64,000 bases of DNA from Alphaproteobacteria bacterium (lineage in GTDB: Bacteria; Pseudomonadota; Alphaproteobacteria; Sphingomonadales; Emcibacteraceae). The stretch lies in the NCBI GenBank assembly GCA_002401455.1, contig NVTE01000006.1:59910-123909 (forward strand). The letters run 5' to 3'. The position numbers and the translations under genes were made by a program. Below, in pieces: positions 9,885 through 17,862 of this stretch. The notes under the pieces were generated by a model. It saw only the letters and a list, made by a program, of their open reading frames with translations, had not been told where the DNA came from and searched no databases. Position 1 is the first letter of the stretch. Every line of letters begins with the position of its first letter.

Positions 9885-12080
9885 TTATCCCAAATGTTTT
9901 AAGACCAGCCTGAGGTGGATTGTGCTGGATGGGGTAATGTCTCGGTCAGAGGTCAGGCGTCTTTCAAAGCCCAGCCCAAATTCCAAGCATTCATTCTTGA
10001 ATTTAACACCAGCATCGTAAGAAATTGTGTCATTTTTAAGCATATCACGAACCCAGCTGCCATACATGGTCCACTGATTGGTAACGTGATATTGAAACCC
10101 AGTACCTAATTCCTTGATATTTTTAAGTTCTGTATTGGTCAGGTCTGTCCCCGCCCGGTCAAGGTCAAGGAAGCGCACAGATACTCTGACTTTTTTTGAG
10201 CCGCCGGACAAAATCATTTCATTACGGCGCAAACGGAGACTGCTTTTGTCCAGCCTGAAGCGATGGACATAATCAATATAATCACCATATGTCACATCCA
10301 GACGACCAACAAAGTCAGATGACTTGCCTTCGAAACCTGATCCGACAGGGAATGTTTCAGAGGATTGAATGCGAAAACTTTGCCCTATGGTGCCGATGAC
10401 AGTGGTTTTTCCGGCATAAAGGGAATAGCGCAGGCCATAATTAATTCGGGTGCCGGATTCCCATTTATCATATCCGTTATAGCGCTCATGGCTGAACAGG
10501 TTGTTTTCATCAAATTCGAAATTCCGGCTGTCCTCATTGACGATGTCGGTTGAATTCTTGTTATTGGGCGCGAAAATGATCGAGACCAAAGGTTCAATGA
10601 TCTGTTGTGTTGTATCGCCATTTTTTATGAAAGGCAGTTTCCAGTCGATGGCAAATTTTGGTAACACCCGGCCAAAAGTGCCATTAGTCCCGCCGTTGAT
10701 GGGCTGGTCCTGTAATTCTGCCGAACTGATATGAAAGGCGTCAGCCCGAACACTTGCGGTGAAGGTATAAAAGTCACCGAGGCTGGTTTTTAGCGGCAGT
10801 TTCCAGGCTCCCTTAAGGCTCACCCGTTGTGAGTTCAGGCCTTCGGACCGGACGATGGCGACACCGCTGGCATCAACGGTAAACTGGTTACCCCACTTGC
10901 CCGGAGTCGAGGCAATATTCAGGTCGAATGCTGGCAGGGCCTGGCCGGTGGTGGCGGTGACATCCTCTTCGTCAAGGCCCTGAAATCCATAAACACCCGC
11001 TGTGAAATAGCTGCGGTTGGTGAAATTCTCTATGCGGGCATGACTTTCCAGGACGTCGGAACGATCCTGATAATAGCGTCTCAGGTAAGTGTCATCGCTG
11101 ACCCAGCGCAGATCATAGTCCCACTGCCAAGTGTCGCTGACCAGGTTCAAATTATCCAGAGAAAATTTTCCGCCGGAAAAAATATGGCCTCTAATTTCGC
11201 GATCGCCGGTATCAATTTTATCCTGATCTCGGTCAAGGGCATAGGTCGTGGACCCCTTGATGAAAAACTGGCCATTGCCGGTATGCTGGCGATATGTCCC
11301 GGCCATGACAATGCCGTCCCGTGAGGTGACCAGGGGTTCCAGGGTCAGGTCTTTATCCGGGGCCAGGCTAAAATAATAGGGGATGGTGACATTCAGGCCG
11401 AGCTCTGATGAGGTCGAGAACTCCGGTGTCAGAAATCCGGAGGCGGAATGAACCGTGGGGTCTGGATGGGAAAAATAGGGAGTATAGAGAATAGGCACTC
11501 CGGCCACTTCCAGAATTACGTTTTTATACCGGATGACCTTGTCATTTTCATCATGGGTGATGGCGGCCGCGCGAATTTGCCATAAGGGTTTACGCTCGCC
11601 GTCCCGGTTGCAGGTCTTACAGGGGGAATAGGCCGCTCTTTTGAAAGTGGTCTTGCCATCGGTACGGCGTCCTTCCTGGGCAATAAGATGGCCATCGTCA
11701 GCAAAAAGAACCCTTATATTTCTAATGAATCCATCCTTGAATCCATCGGTCAGGATCGTTTCGTCCAGAAACATGATATTGCCATTGCCATCCCGAATAC
11801 TGATGTTACCGGTGGCTTTCACTTCATGGGTTTTGCGATTAAAGATAACCTTGTCGGCTTTAAGAACGTTGCGACCCTGGTACAGGTTGACATCACCGGT
11901 GGCAATGACCCGGTCTTTTGCGCTGTCATAAACCACATTTTCGGCAGAGAAATTAATGTCCTTTTTCATGTCGGGCATTGTGCCAACAGGGGCCTGATCC
12001 TCGAAGGACAGGCTGTCCATTGAAGAGAGTGATATTAAGGCCCCTGATAACAGGCAGGTGAGGATTATTTTTCTTCCCAT
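9885..12080 (-). CDS. lptD: LPS-assembly outer-membrane protein LptD
   Basis: Outer-membrane beta-barrel that inserts lipopolysaccharide into the outer leaflet. It has 731 residues with an N-terminal signal sequence (about 1-25), then an OstA/LptA-like jellyroll with repeating INFSAENVVYD and ATGDVNLYQGRNVLKADKV segments, then a long barrel of alternating strands. A CKTC pair lies near residue 155 and a single Cys near the C-terminus (NECLEF), reminiscent of the LptD disulfides. It heads the block containing surA, whose product assists its folding. lptF and lptG, often found between pepA and lptD in related bacteria, are absent here. Confidence 0.93.
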   Translation of the reverse strand: MGRKIILTCLLSGALISLSSMDSLSFEDQAPVGTMPDMKKDINFSAENVVYDSAKDRVIATGDVNLYQGRNVLKADKVIFNRKTHEVKATGNISIRDGNGNIMFLDETILTDGFKDGFIRNIRVLFADDGHLIAQEGRRTDGKTTFKRAAYSPCKTCNRDGERKPLWQIRAAAITHDENDKVIRYKNVILEVAGVPILYTPYFSHPDPTVHSASGFLTPEFSTSSELGLNVTIPYYFSLAPDKDLTLEPLVTSRDGIVMAGTYRQHTGNGQFFIKGSTTYALDRDQDKIDTGDREIRGHIFSGGKFSLDNLNLVSDTWQWDYDLRWVSDDTYLRRYYQDRSDVLESHARIENFTNRSYFTAGVYGFQGLDEEDVTATTGQALPAFDLNIASTPGKWGNQFTVDASGVAIVRSEGLNSQRVSLKGAWKLPLKTSLGDFYTFTASVRADAFHISSAELQDQPINGGTNGTFGRVLPKFAIDWKLPFIKNGDTTQQIIEPLVSIIFAPNNKNSTDIVNEDSRNFEFDENNLFSHERYNGYDKWESGTRINYGLRYSLYAGKTTVIGTIGQSFRIQSSETFPVGSGFEGKSSDFVGRLDVTYGDYIDYVHRFRLDKSSLRLRRNEMILSGGSKKVRVSVRFLDLDRAGTDLTNTELKNIKELGTGFQYHVTNQWTMYGSWVRDMLKNDTISYDAGVKFKNECLEFGLGFERRLTSDRDITPSSTIHLRLVLKHLG

Positions 12081-12246
12081 ATAGCGTTATTTACAGACTT
12101 TTCTTTTTGTTGCCTACCGTTATTTCCTGATTGCTGGAAAATAGTCTGGAAATGAACAGGACTTTACACTTGCACAATGCCATTTGCAGCAGTATCAATC
12201 ATTAAGGAACACCCTAGAAATACACTTGGACATAATTGAGGCAATA

Positions 12247-13740
12247 ATGAATATAAAATTTATCAAGAATACTCTTCCCACTTCCGATGCCCACATCGTT
12301 TTTGTTTATGCTGACAGGGAGATGTCAGGCACGGCAGAAAAAATTGATAAGGAAACCAATGGACTTATCAGCCGGGCCATGGACGTTGGACATTTCGAGG
12401 GTAAGTTTGGCCAGATGATTGATCTTGTCGCCCCGACAAATCTGGATATCAATCGTGTCCTGGTTGTCGGACTTGGCAAAGAATCGGCCCTTGATGAAGT
12501 GAAGGTCCAGAAAATTGGCGGTAAAATTATGGCCAAATTGATTTCTTCGGGTGATGAAAATATTTCCATAGCTGCGGATACTCCTAAAAATGCCAATATT
12601 TCAGGGGCTGAATTTGCCGCTCACCTGGGGTATGGCATTCGCCTGCGCCGCTATCGGTTTGATAAATATTTCACCAAGGAAGCCGAGTCCAAGAAGCCAT
12701 CCGTCATCGCGGTCTCTCTGATGACCCCGGCGGTCAAGAATGCGCTAAAGCTTTTTACCGAGCTGGACTTTGTTGCTGATGGGGTTCAATTGGCCCGTAA
12801 CCTGGTGACCGAGCCCGGCAATGTGGTTTATCCGGAAAGCTACGCGGAGAAAATCAAGGAATTATCCACCCTCGGTATTGATGTTGAAGTCCTGACCGAA
12901 GATGAAATGGAAGAATTAGGCATGGGCTCTCTGCTCGGTGTCGGGCAGGGCAGTGCCTGTGAATCCCATATGGTGATCATGCACTGGAATGGATCGGAAA
13001 ATGATGATGAGCCACCGGTGGCCTTTGTCGGTAAGGGCGTTACCTTTGATACAGGCGGTATTTCCCTGAAGCCGGGTGCAGGCATGGAAGACATGAAATT
13101 TGATATGGGGGGATCGGCCGCTGTGGTTGGGGCCATGAAAGCCCTGGCCGGGCGGAATGCCAAGGTCAATGTGGTCGGTATTGTCGGCCTGGTGGAAAAT
13201 ATGCCGTCCAGCACCGCCCAGCGTCCCGGTGACGTGGTCACCAGCATGTCCGGACAAACCATTGAAGTTATCAATACCGATGCGGAGGGACGGTTGGTCC
13301 TGGCTGATGCCCTGTGGTACACACAAGACCGTTTCAAACCTAAATTGATCATTGATCTGGCGACCCTGACCGGGGCCATGATGGTGGCGTTGGGCCAGGA
13401 ATATGCCGGTATATTCTCGAACAATGATGAGTTGTGTGAGAACCTGACCACGGCGGGCAGCCAAGTTGATGAGCTGGTATGGCGTATGCCCATCGGCGCG
13501 GCCTATGACAAGATGATTGATTCCAAGATTGCCGATATGAAGAATATTGGCGGTAAATATGCTGGCAGCATCACCGCCGCCCAGTTTTTGCAGCGCTTTG
13601 TCAATGATGTGCCCTGGGTTCATATTGATATTGCCGGAACCGCCTGGAAAACGGAAGGCTCAGATGTGGCTGACCGGGGTGCCACCGGCTATGGCGTGCG
13701 GCTTCTGGACCAGTTTGTGCGAAACTCCTACGAAGATTAG
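12247..13740 (+). CDS. pepA: leucyl aminopeptidase (M17 family)
   Basis: Cytosolic two-metal exopeptidase that removes N-terminal residues. The ATG at 12247 gives 497 residues, with MNIKFIKN matching alphaproteobacterial homologues; an upstream open extension from 12184 has no such similarity. The C-terminal catalytic domain carries GKGVTFDTGGISLKPG (metal ligand Lys and Asp) and the family signature NTDAEGRL. E. coli PepA also binds DNA, but nothing here shows that. It is divergent from lptD across 166 bases and followed by two palindromic repeats. Confidence 0.95.
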   Translation: MNIKFIKNTLPTSDAHIVFVYADREMSGTAEKIDKETNGLISRAMDVGHFEGKFGQMIDLVAPTNLDINRVLVVGLGKESALDEVKVQKIGGKIMAKLISSGDENISIAADTPKNANISGAEFAAHLGYGIRLRRYRFDKYFTKEAESKKPSVIAVSLMTPAVKNALKLFTELDFVADGVQLARNLVTEPGNVVYPESYAEKIKELSTLGIDVEVLTEDEMEELGMGSLLGVGQGSACESHMVIMHWNGSENDDEPPVAFVGKGVTFDTGGISLKPGAGMEDMKFDMGGSAAVVGAMKALAGRNAKVNVVGIVGLVENMPSSTAQRPGDVVTSMSGQTIEVINTDAEGRLVLADALWYTQDRFKPKLIIDLATLTGAMMVALGQEYAGIFSNNDELCENLTTAGSQVDELVWRMPIGAAYDKMIDSKIADMKNIGGKYAGSITAAQFLQRFVNDVPWVHIDIAGTAWKTEGSDVADRGATGYGVRLLDQFVRNSYED

Positions 13741-13741
13741 A

Positions 13742-13871
13742 GCCCGAAGCTCCTTAGGGGCTTCGGCAAGGGCAAGCGCCCGCCCGAGTTAATACGAGGA
13801 AAGCCTGAGCTGCCTGAGCTTTAGTTTACTAAAGCGGAAAATAAAGGAAAGCGCCGGCGATTGAGGCAAAA
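13742..13871. repeat. palindrome-rich intergenic repeat, copy 1 (with nested palindrome)
   Basis: Begins with a hairpin formed by CCGAAGC and GCTTCGG, then shares 52 identical bases (13759-13810) with copy 2 at 13894-13945, and ends with a 22-base stretch (13850-13871) matching 13949-13970. Between these shared blocks, copy 1 carries about 40 extra bases including the perfect palindrome GCTTTAGT-TT-ACTAAAGC (13818-13835). A CCTGAGC sequence is doubled at the junction. This looks like a REP-type element that received a second small insertion. The leading hairpin may also help end pepA transcripts, although no U-tract follows. Confidence 0.8.
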
Positions 13872-13878
13872 CATAAAT

Positions 13879-13970
13879 CCGAAGCCGACTTTAGGCTTCG
13901 GCAAGGGCAAGCGCCCGCCCGAGTTAATACGAGGAAAGCCTGAGCGTGAGCGCCGGCGATTGAGGCAAAA
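13879..13970. repeat. palindrome-rich intergenic repeat, copy 2
   Basis: Second copy, lacking the nested palindrome. Its hairpin has 8-bp arms (CCGAAGCC and GGCTTCGG), followed by the shared 52-base core (13894-13945) and the shared 22-base tail (13949-13970). It abuts the holC start codon at 13975, so it must form most of the holC leader. The frame through copy 2 stays open and in phase with holC, giving an Arg/Lys/Glu-rich potential N-terminal extension. I regard that extension as untranslated. Confidence 0.8.
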
Positions 13971-13974
13971 AATA

Positions 13975-14424
13975 ATGACTGAGATCAGCTTTTATCATCT
14001 TCTGCACCAGCCTTTGACGAGCGCTTTGCCAAAGTTGCTGGAAAGGGTGCAGGGGGCCGGGTTAAAGGCTGTGATCAAGGTGGGGTCGGAAGACCATATG
14101 AAGGATCTGGATGAGGCTCTATGGAGCTTTAAAAAAGACAGCTTTCTACCCCACGGGCATATGAAGGGCAAATTCCCCGACCAGCAACCTATTTACCTGA
14201 CCACCGGCGATGAAAACCCCGCCGAAGCAACGATTCTTGTGCTGGTAGACAGTATGGAAAGTGACCTACTGGATAACTATGACCGGTGCCTGGAGATGTT
14301 TGATGGCACCGATCAGGAGGCCGTCACGGCTGCCAGAGTGCGGTGGAAAACCTATAAAGAGGCCGACCATGACCTGACTTACTGGCAACAGACTGAACAG
14401 GGCGGGTGGGCTAAAAAGGCTTAA
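13975..14424 (+). CDS. holC: DNA polymerase III subunit chi
   Basis: Accessory subunit of the clamp-loader complex that contacts single-strand-binding protein. The start at ATG 13975 gives 149 residues, beginning MTEISFYHLL as in the family; upstream in-frame codons lie inside a repeat element. Recognisable segments include LPKLLERVQGAGLKAVI, a WSFKKDSFLPHG block and the C-terminal RVRWKTYKEADHDLTYWQQ. The pepA-holC order is conserved in many Proteobacteria. The ATG has only a weak ribosome-binding site inside the repeat tail. Confidence 0.92.
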   Translation: MTEISFYHLLHQPLTSALPKLLERVQGAGLKAVIKVGSEDHMKDLDEALWSFKKDSFLPHGHMKGKFPDQQPIYLTTGDENPAEATILVLVDSMESDLLDNYDRCLEMFDGTDQEAVTAARVRWKTYKEADHDLTYWQQTEQGGWAKKA

Positions 14425-14436
14425 GGTCTAGACCAA

Positions 14437-15036
14437 TTATGAGCAGGGCGTCGTTGATGCTGAATCAGGGATAATATTCTCAATAGAGCCGCGTCTGGGC
14501 CTGAAATAGGATAAATATTCTATTCGTTCGCCAATATCGATAAAACCGATGATCGGGGTGAAATTATAAACAACTTCTGTAACCACCAGAACCTGAGATG
14601 TCATGACAATCATATTTTCCGGGATATCAGAGGTTGCGACAACTGACCCGGCACTGCCAAAATTATTAGTACTGTTCATGGAGCCATAACATCTCTGCCA
14701 GGCCACCTGGTAACTGGTCGGTGCGGAGCCATCGGTTCCGACTCCGATGATGGCGGTGACGGTTGCCCGGCCATCGGCGGCCAGGTCGAGGGGTTTGCTG
14801 ACCTCACCCAGGGACAGCATCATATCTGATAGTTGGGACTCGGTTAAGCCTTCATCCATCTGGGTGATCAGGTTGGATATGGTATAGGACGCCCGTGATA
14901 TTTTCTGATTGGCGACCAGGAAGGACACCATGTCCGCACTGGCAAGGATCATCATGATGATGACCGGTGACACCAGGGCCATTTCTATTGATATCACGCC
15001 TCTATGGCATCGTTTAAGGAGGCTCAGAAGCTTCAT
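14437..15036 (-). CDS. TadE-like minor pseudopilin
   Basis: A 199-residue protein with the TadE N-terminus: a short basic leader, then GVISIEMALVSPVIIMMILASADMV, where the Glu and hydrophobic helix resemble type IV pilin-like prepilin segments. The remainder is a predicted periplasmic domain. TadE-family proteins are minor pseudopilins of Tad/Flp pili or related secreted structures. The start overlaps the upstream TadE-like gene by 4 bases, so the pair is translationally coupled. No tadABC or flp genes occur in the window. Confidence 0.8.
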   Translation of the reverse strand: MKLLSLLKRCHRGVISIEMALVSPVIIMMILASADMVSFLVANQKISRASYTISNLITQMDEGLTESQLSDMMLSLGEVSKPLDLAADGRATVTAIIGVGTDGSAPTSYQVAWQRCYGSMNSTNNFGSAGSVVATSDIPENMIVMTSQVLVVTEVVYNFTPIIGFIDIGERIEYLSYFRPRRGSIENIIPDSASTTPCS

Positions 15037-15665
15037 GAGCAGATCACACTTGTGCTTGGTTCCCAGGATGCCCCGCCAAAGGGTTCGTTCCGGACGACGG
15101 TGGAAGCCGACAGGTTGATGGTTTCTTTCCCACCCATCATGGAAATCATATAGCTGGTCATATAGGGAAGATTGACATCAACGGTCATGACCATGATGTT
15201 TTCCTCGCCCCCGGCACCGGACGATCCCATATCAGAATCCCATGAGGTATTAGCATTGATGTCGGAATAACATTCTCCAACATCATAATTGCCATTGCCA
15301 TTCTGGTCCACATAGGGTTCCGGGTCGCCAATATCTGAGAATGACTCGTAAACTTTCATGGATACGGTAATGCCTGAGGTGATATTAACATCCTTCAGAT
15401 TGGACAATACAATATGTTCGATATAATCCGACCGTGTATTGTAAGCTTCCGGCAGGTTGCCGGTCATGGCTGTCCGGGTTGCTTCTGAAACCGCGCCCTC
15501 CAGGGAAGCATTGACCATATAAATACGGCCCAGTTCAAATCCGCCCATTGTCATGGTCAGGAATACAGGCAAGACCAAGGCATACTCAACTGCCGCCGCG
15601 CCTTTTTGCTGGCGGGCGAGAAGCCGAAAAACATTTCTCAGTGAATATGTGATCCGATATAACAT
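15033..15665 (-). CDS. TadE-like minor pseudopilin with EF-hand-like loop
   Basis: A 210-residue TadE-family protein. KGAAAVEYALVLPVFLTMTM (about 21-40) forms the prepilin-like helix, with the conserved Glu at 27. The periplasmic part contains a dockerin/EF-hand-like loop, DQNGNGNYDVGE (120-131), with acidic or Asn residues at the usual calcium-ligand positions, followed by a second Asp/Asn-rich stretch, DINANTSWDSDMG. Calcium binding is inferred from the motif only. It is first in a two-gene operon and divergent from the TadG-like VWA gene. Confidence 0.82.
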   Translation of the reverse strand: MLYRITYSLRNVFRLLARQQKGAAAVEYALVLPVFLTMTMGGFELGRIYMVNASLEGAVSEATRTAMTGNLPEAYNTRSDYIEHIVLSNLKDVNITSGITVSMKVYESFSDIGDPEPYVDQNGNGNYDVGECYSDINANTSWDSDMGSSGAGGEENIMVMTVDVNLPYMTSYMISMMGGKETINLSASTVVRNEPFGGASWEPSTSVICS

Positions 15666-15857
15666 GGACTATCCCCTGTTTGTTTTGATTTCATTTGCAT
15701 TCCTAAATGCTAAAATACCGCTAAAGGGTTTAAAAATGCTTTAACAAGTCAGGGGGATTTTTATAAAATTGTAGGCATAGCTTAATCCTTTTTTAAACGG
15801 ACCCGGAATAGAATTCGTGCTTATTTTGTTAAATGCAAAGTTCTGTTGGAGGATAAA

Positions 15858-17519
15858 ATGGTTTCATACCTAGTACAGAAAGGATCAAAGCTCGCCGCGC
15901 GTCTCGCTCGGGACGAAGAAGGTGCCATCCTCATCAAAACAATATTCATGCTGGTCCCCCTTATCGCTATACTGGGAATCGGTGTCGATATGTCCCGGGC
16001 CTACCTGTATCGCTCTCAATTGTCAGGGGCTCTTGATGCGGCGGCACTTGCTGGTGGCAAAGCTTTTCACTCTTCTACCAGAGACGATGAAATTACGGCG
16101 TTTTTTGAAAATAATTTTTCCTCTGACTACATGGGAGGCACTCTAGACTCATTTGTAATTACTGAAACAGATGCCGTACAGAAGACCCTGACCGTGACAG
16201 CGTCTGGCTCAATTCCTGCAACATTCATGGCGCTTTTTGGTTATGGCTCTATTCCCATAAACGTTGCCGCAGAAACCACCAGCAAGACCACAGGGTTGCA
16301 GCTGGTGATGGTGCTTGATTCCACTGGCTCCATGAGAAGCTCTGCTGGCAACTCGTCCCGGATGACAGCGCTGAAAGAAGCCTCAACAACACTGGTGAAT
16401 TCCCTGTTTGGCAATGACCCAAGTTCTGAGCAATTATCCATCGCCATAGTGCCCTATGTCACGACGGTTAATGTGGGGCATTTGCTTGATAGCAGCTATA
16501 TGGATATGAGCACGGTCCCGGCAAGTTATACCTATGATGCCAATGATCTTAACAAATGGGCTGGCTGTGTGGAGGCAAGAACAACTAATGCCAGTCTCAA
16601 TGCCAATGCCTATGATGTTCAGGTCGAGCATCAGGGACAGGACTGGGTGCCATTTCTGTGGCGGCCCCATTATGATAATCATTTTTACAGCCTGCCCGGC
16701 ATTAAGGGGCCGAGTGGTGAAAATTGGCCAGCACCTAATTATCAACTCAAGGGTGGAAATGGTGAGGGGTCCAGTGATGCCGGGCCAAATATCAATTGCC
16801 CGGCCCCCGTGCTGGATTTCACCAATGACAAGGCGGAACTGACAAATTATATTGATGGCCTGTATTATTCCTATAATCGGGGAGGCACGATTGCTAACCT
16901 GGGGATGATCTGGGGCTGGCGCATGTTGCATACGGGTTCGCCGTTTTTTAACCCGGTGCCCTATAATGATGATCAGATGCTGAAGGCTGCGATTCTGATG
17001 ACTGACGGCCAAAACTGGATTATTGGATCCAGAGGAAAACATCCTAATTATGATGGGCAGAATTCCTCCCGGGATAATCGGGACACCTATGATGATGATG
17101 GCGATGGTCAGTGCTCCCGGGGCTGTCGTCGAAGCCGGTGGGACAGGGACGATGAAAATAACGGTCCCCGGGCCTTTGATGCCCGCAACGGCAATGGGAT
17201 TGGTCGCTATTATGTCGGCGATTATTCCGGTTATGGCCGCCGGGACCTGGGTCGTATGGGGGGGGCGAAGACCAAATCTGCTTCGACCAGGGCGATCGAT
17301 AAACGCCTAGCTCATGTCTGTGCCGCCATGCGGGGGGCGGGCATTACCATTTATACCATTACCTTTGGCAGCGGGGCGACCAACCCCAGCCTGCAAAACC
17401 TGTACCGGGGCTGCGCTACGGACAGGGGTAAATATTTTCATGCCCCATCCTCCTCTGAGCTTGAAGGCGCGTTTGAGGCCATCGCCAATGACCTGTCCAA
17501 TCTGCGGCTCAGCAGATAA
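15858..17519 (+). CDS. TadG-like pseudopilin with von Willebrand factor A domain
   Basis: A 553-residue protein. The ATG at 15858 is chosen because GGAGGA lies 5-10 bases upstream; an in-frame TTG at 15846 overlaps that site. The N-terminus (DEEGAILIKTIFMLVPLIAI, then GVDMSRAYLYRSQLSGALDAAALAG) is the TadE/TadG (Flp pilus-assembly) helix. A VWA domain starts at LVMVLDSTGSM, a MIDAS-type metal site with Thr at the middle position. The domain carries long insertions, one an Asp/Gly/Arg-rich segment with DDDGDGQCS and several Cys, before the final strand TIYTITFGSG. It is probably exported and surface-associated. Confidence 0.85.
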   Translation: MVSYLVQKGSKLAARLARDEEGAILIKTIFMLVPLIAILGIGVDMSRAYLYRSQLSGALDAAALAGGKAFHSSTRDDEITAFFENNFSSDYMGGTLDSFVITETDAVQKTLTVTASGSIPATFMALFGYGSIPINVAAETTSKTTGLQLVMVLDSTGSMRSSAGNSSRMTALKEASTTLVNSLFGNDPSSEQLSIAIVPYVTTVNVGHLLDSSYMDMSTVPASYTYDANDLNKWAGCVEARTTNASLNANAYDVQVEHQGQDWVPFLWRPHYDNHFYSLPGIKGPSGENWPAPNYQLKGGNGEGSSDAGPNINCPAPVLDFTNDKAELTNYIDGLYYSYNRGGTIANLGMIWGWRMLHTGSPFFNPVPYNDDQMLKAAILMTDGQNWIIGSRGKHPNYDGQNSSRDNRDTYDDDGDGQCSRGCRRSRWDRDDENNGPRAFDARNGNGIGRYYVGDYSGYGRRDLGRMGGAKTKSASTRAIDKRLAHVCAAMRGAGITIYTITFGSGATNPSLQNLYRGCATDRGKYFHAPSSSELEGAFEAIANDLSNLRLSR

Positions 17520-17554
17520 AATGTCTTCGTAATGTTATTCTGTCGTTTTTTCGG

Positions 17555-17583
17555 TTCACAGGGCAAATAAAATTGTCTATAAG
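17555..17583 (+). promoter_or_regulatory. sigma70-type promoter for the leuA leader
   Basis: TTCACA (17555-17560), a 17-base spacer and TATAAG (17578-17583); each box matches the consensus at 5 of 6 positions. Transcription would begin near 17590, 27 bases before the leader-peptide ATG. No experimental support. Confidence 0.6.
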
Positions 17584-17616
17584 GGCGGGTAATTGAAACA
17601 TTATGCAAGATTAAGC

Positions 17617-17748
17617 ATGCGACAGATGACAATATCATCATTGACCTTTCCGAATACTGGCCAGATTTGTGCCGGGACTGTTCGGCTGTTCGCGGCGTCC
17701 CTCCTTCTATTATCCCTTCTTCTTCCAGGTCGACTTAGTCGCCCCTGA
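17617..17748 (+). CDS. leucine-rich leader peptide of leuA
   Basis: A 43-codon frame (ATG 17617, TGA 17746-17748). Codons 29-36 read CTC CTT CTA TTA TCC CTT CTT CTT: seven leucines in eight codons, with another Leu at codon 40. It lies between a good promoter and leuA, the first committed enzyme of leucine synthesis, and the stop codon overlaps one arm of an alternative RNA pairing. This is the arrangement expected for ribosome-mediated attenuation. The peptide could alternatively be a small hydrophobic protein, but position and codon content favour a leader. Its ribosome-binding site is weak. Confidence 0.75.
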   Translation: MRQMTISSLTFPNTGQICAGTVRLFAASLLLLSLLLPGRLSRP

Positions 17749-17815
17749 CGTCTTGATATTATGAGCCAGTTCGCTGGCGGACGGGCAGGGGAGAAAAACA
17801 AGATTTCACTCCCTG
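17742..17815 (+). promoter_or_regulatory. mutually exclusive RNA pairings of the leuA attenuator
   Basis: CAGGGG at 786-791 of this block (window 17786-17791) can pair perfectly with CCCCTG at 17742-17747, which overlaps the leader stop codon. The same stretch, extended as CAGGGGAG (17786-17793), can pair with CTCCCTG at 17809-17815 with one bulged G. A ribosome finishing the leader would cover the first partner and permit the second pairing; one stalled at the Leu codons would leave the first partner free. The downstream pairing has no U-tract, so the output mechanism is unclear. Confidence 0.5.
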
Positions 17816-17862
17816 ACCGGGAAATATGATATATTCACTTTACAAATTTTAAGGCTACGACA

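Larger units (their letters stand above)
17520..17862 (+). promoter_or_regulatory. leuA leader region (343 bases)
   Basis: The gap upstream of leuA holds a sigma70-like promoter (17555-17583), a 43-codon leader peptide and mutually exclusive RNA pairings, each listed separately. A further strong hairpin, GCCAG-TTCG-CTGGC, spans 17765-17778. No U-rich tract follows any of the hairpins, so whether control is by termination, Rho or translation cannot be decided from sequence. The leuA ribosome-binding site is weak (AAGG, about 17850). Confidence 0.6.

Noticed and set aside
13861-13974. N-terminal extension of HolC encoded by the repeat
   Set aside because: It begins with a non-ATG codon inside a repeat, is extremely basic and is absent from the HolC family. 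Mentioned as a curiosity only.
14425-14434. GGTCTAGACC palindrome between holC and tadE
   Set aside because: Only a 10-base perfect palindrome without loop or U-tract; too short to call a terminator or operator.
17601-17801. A 66-codon minus-strand frame in the leuA leader
   Set aside because: No ribosome-binding site or family similarity; the plus-strand leader peptide explains the region better.
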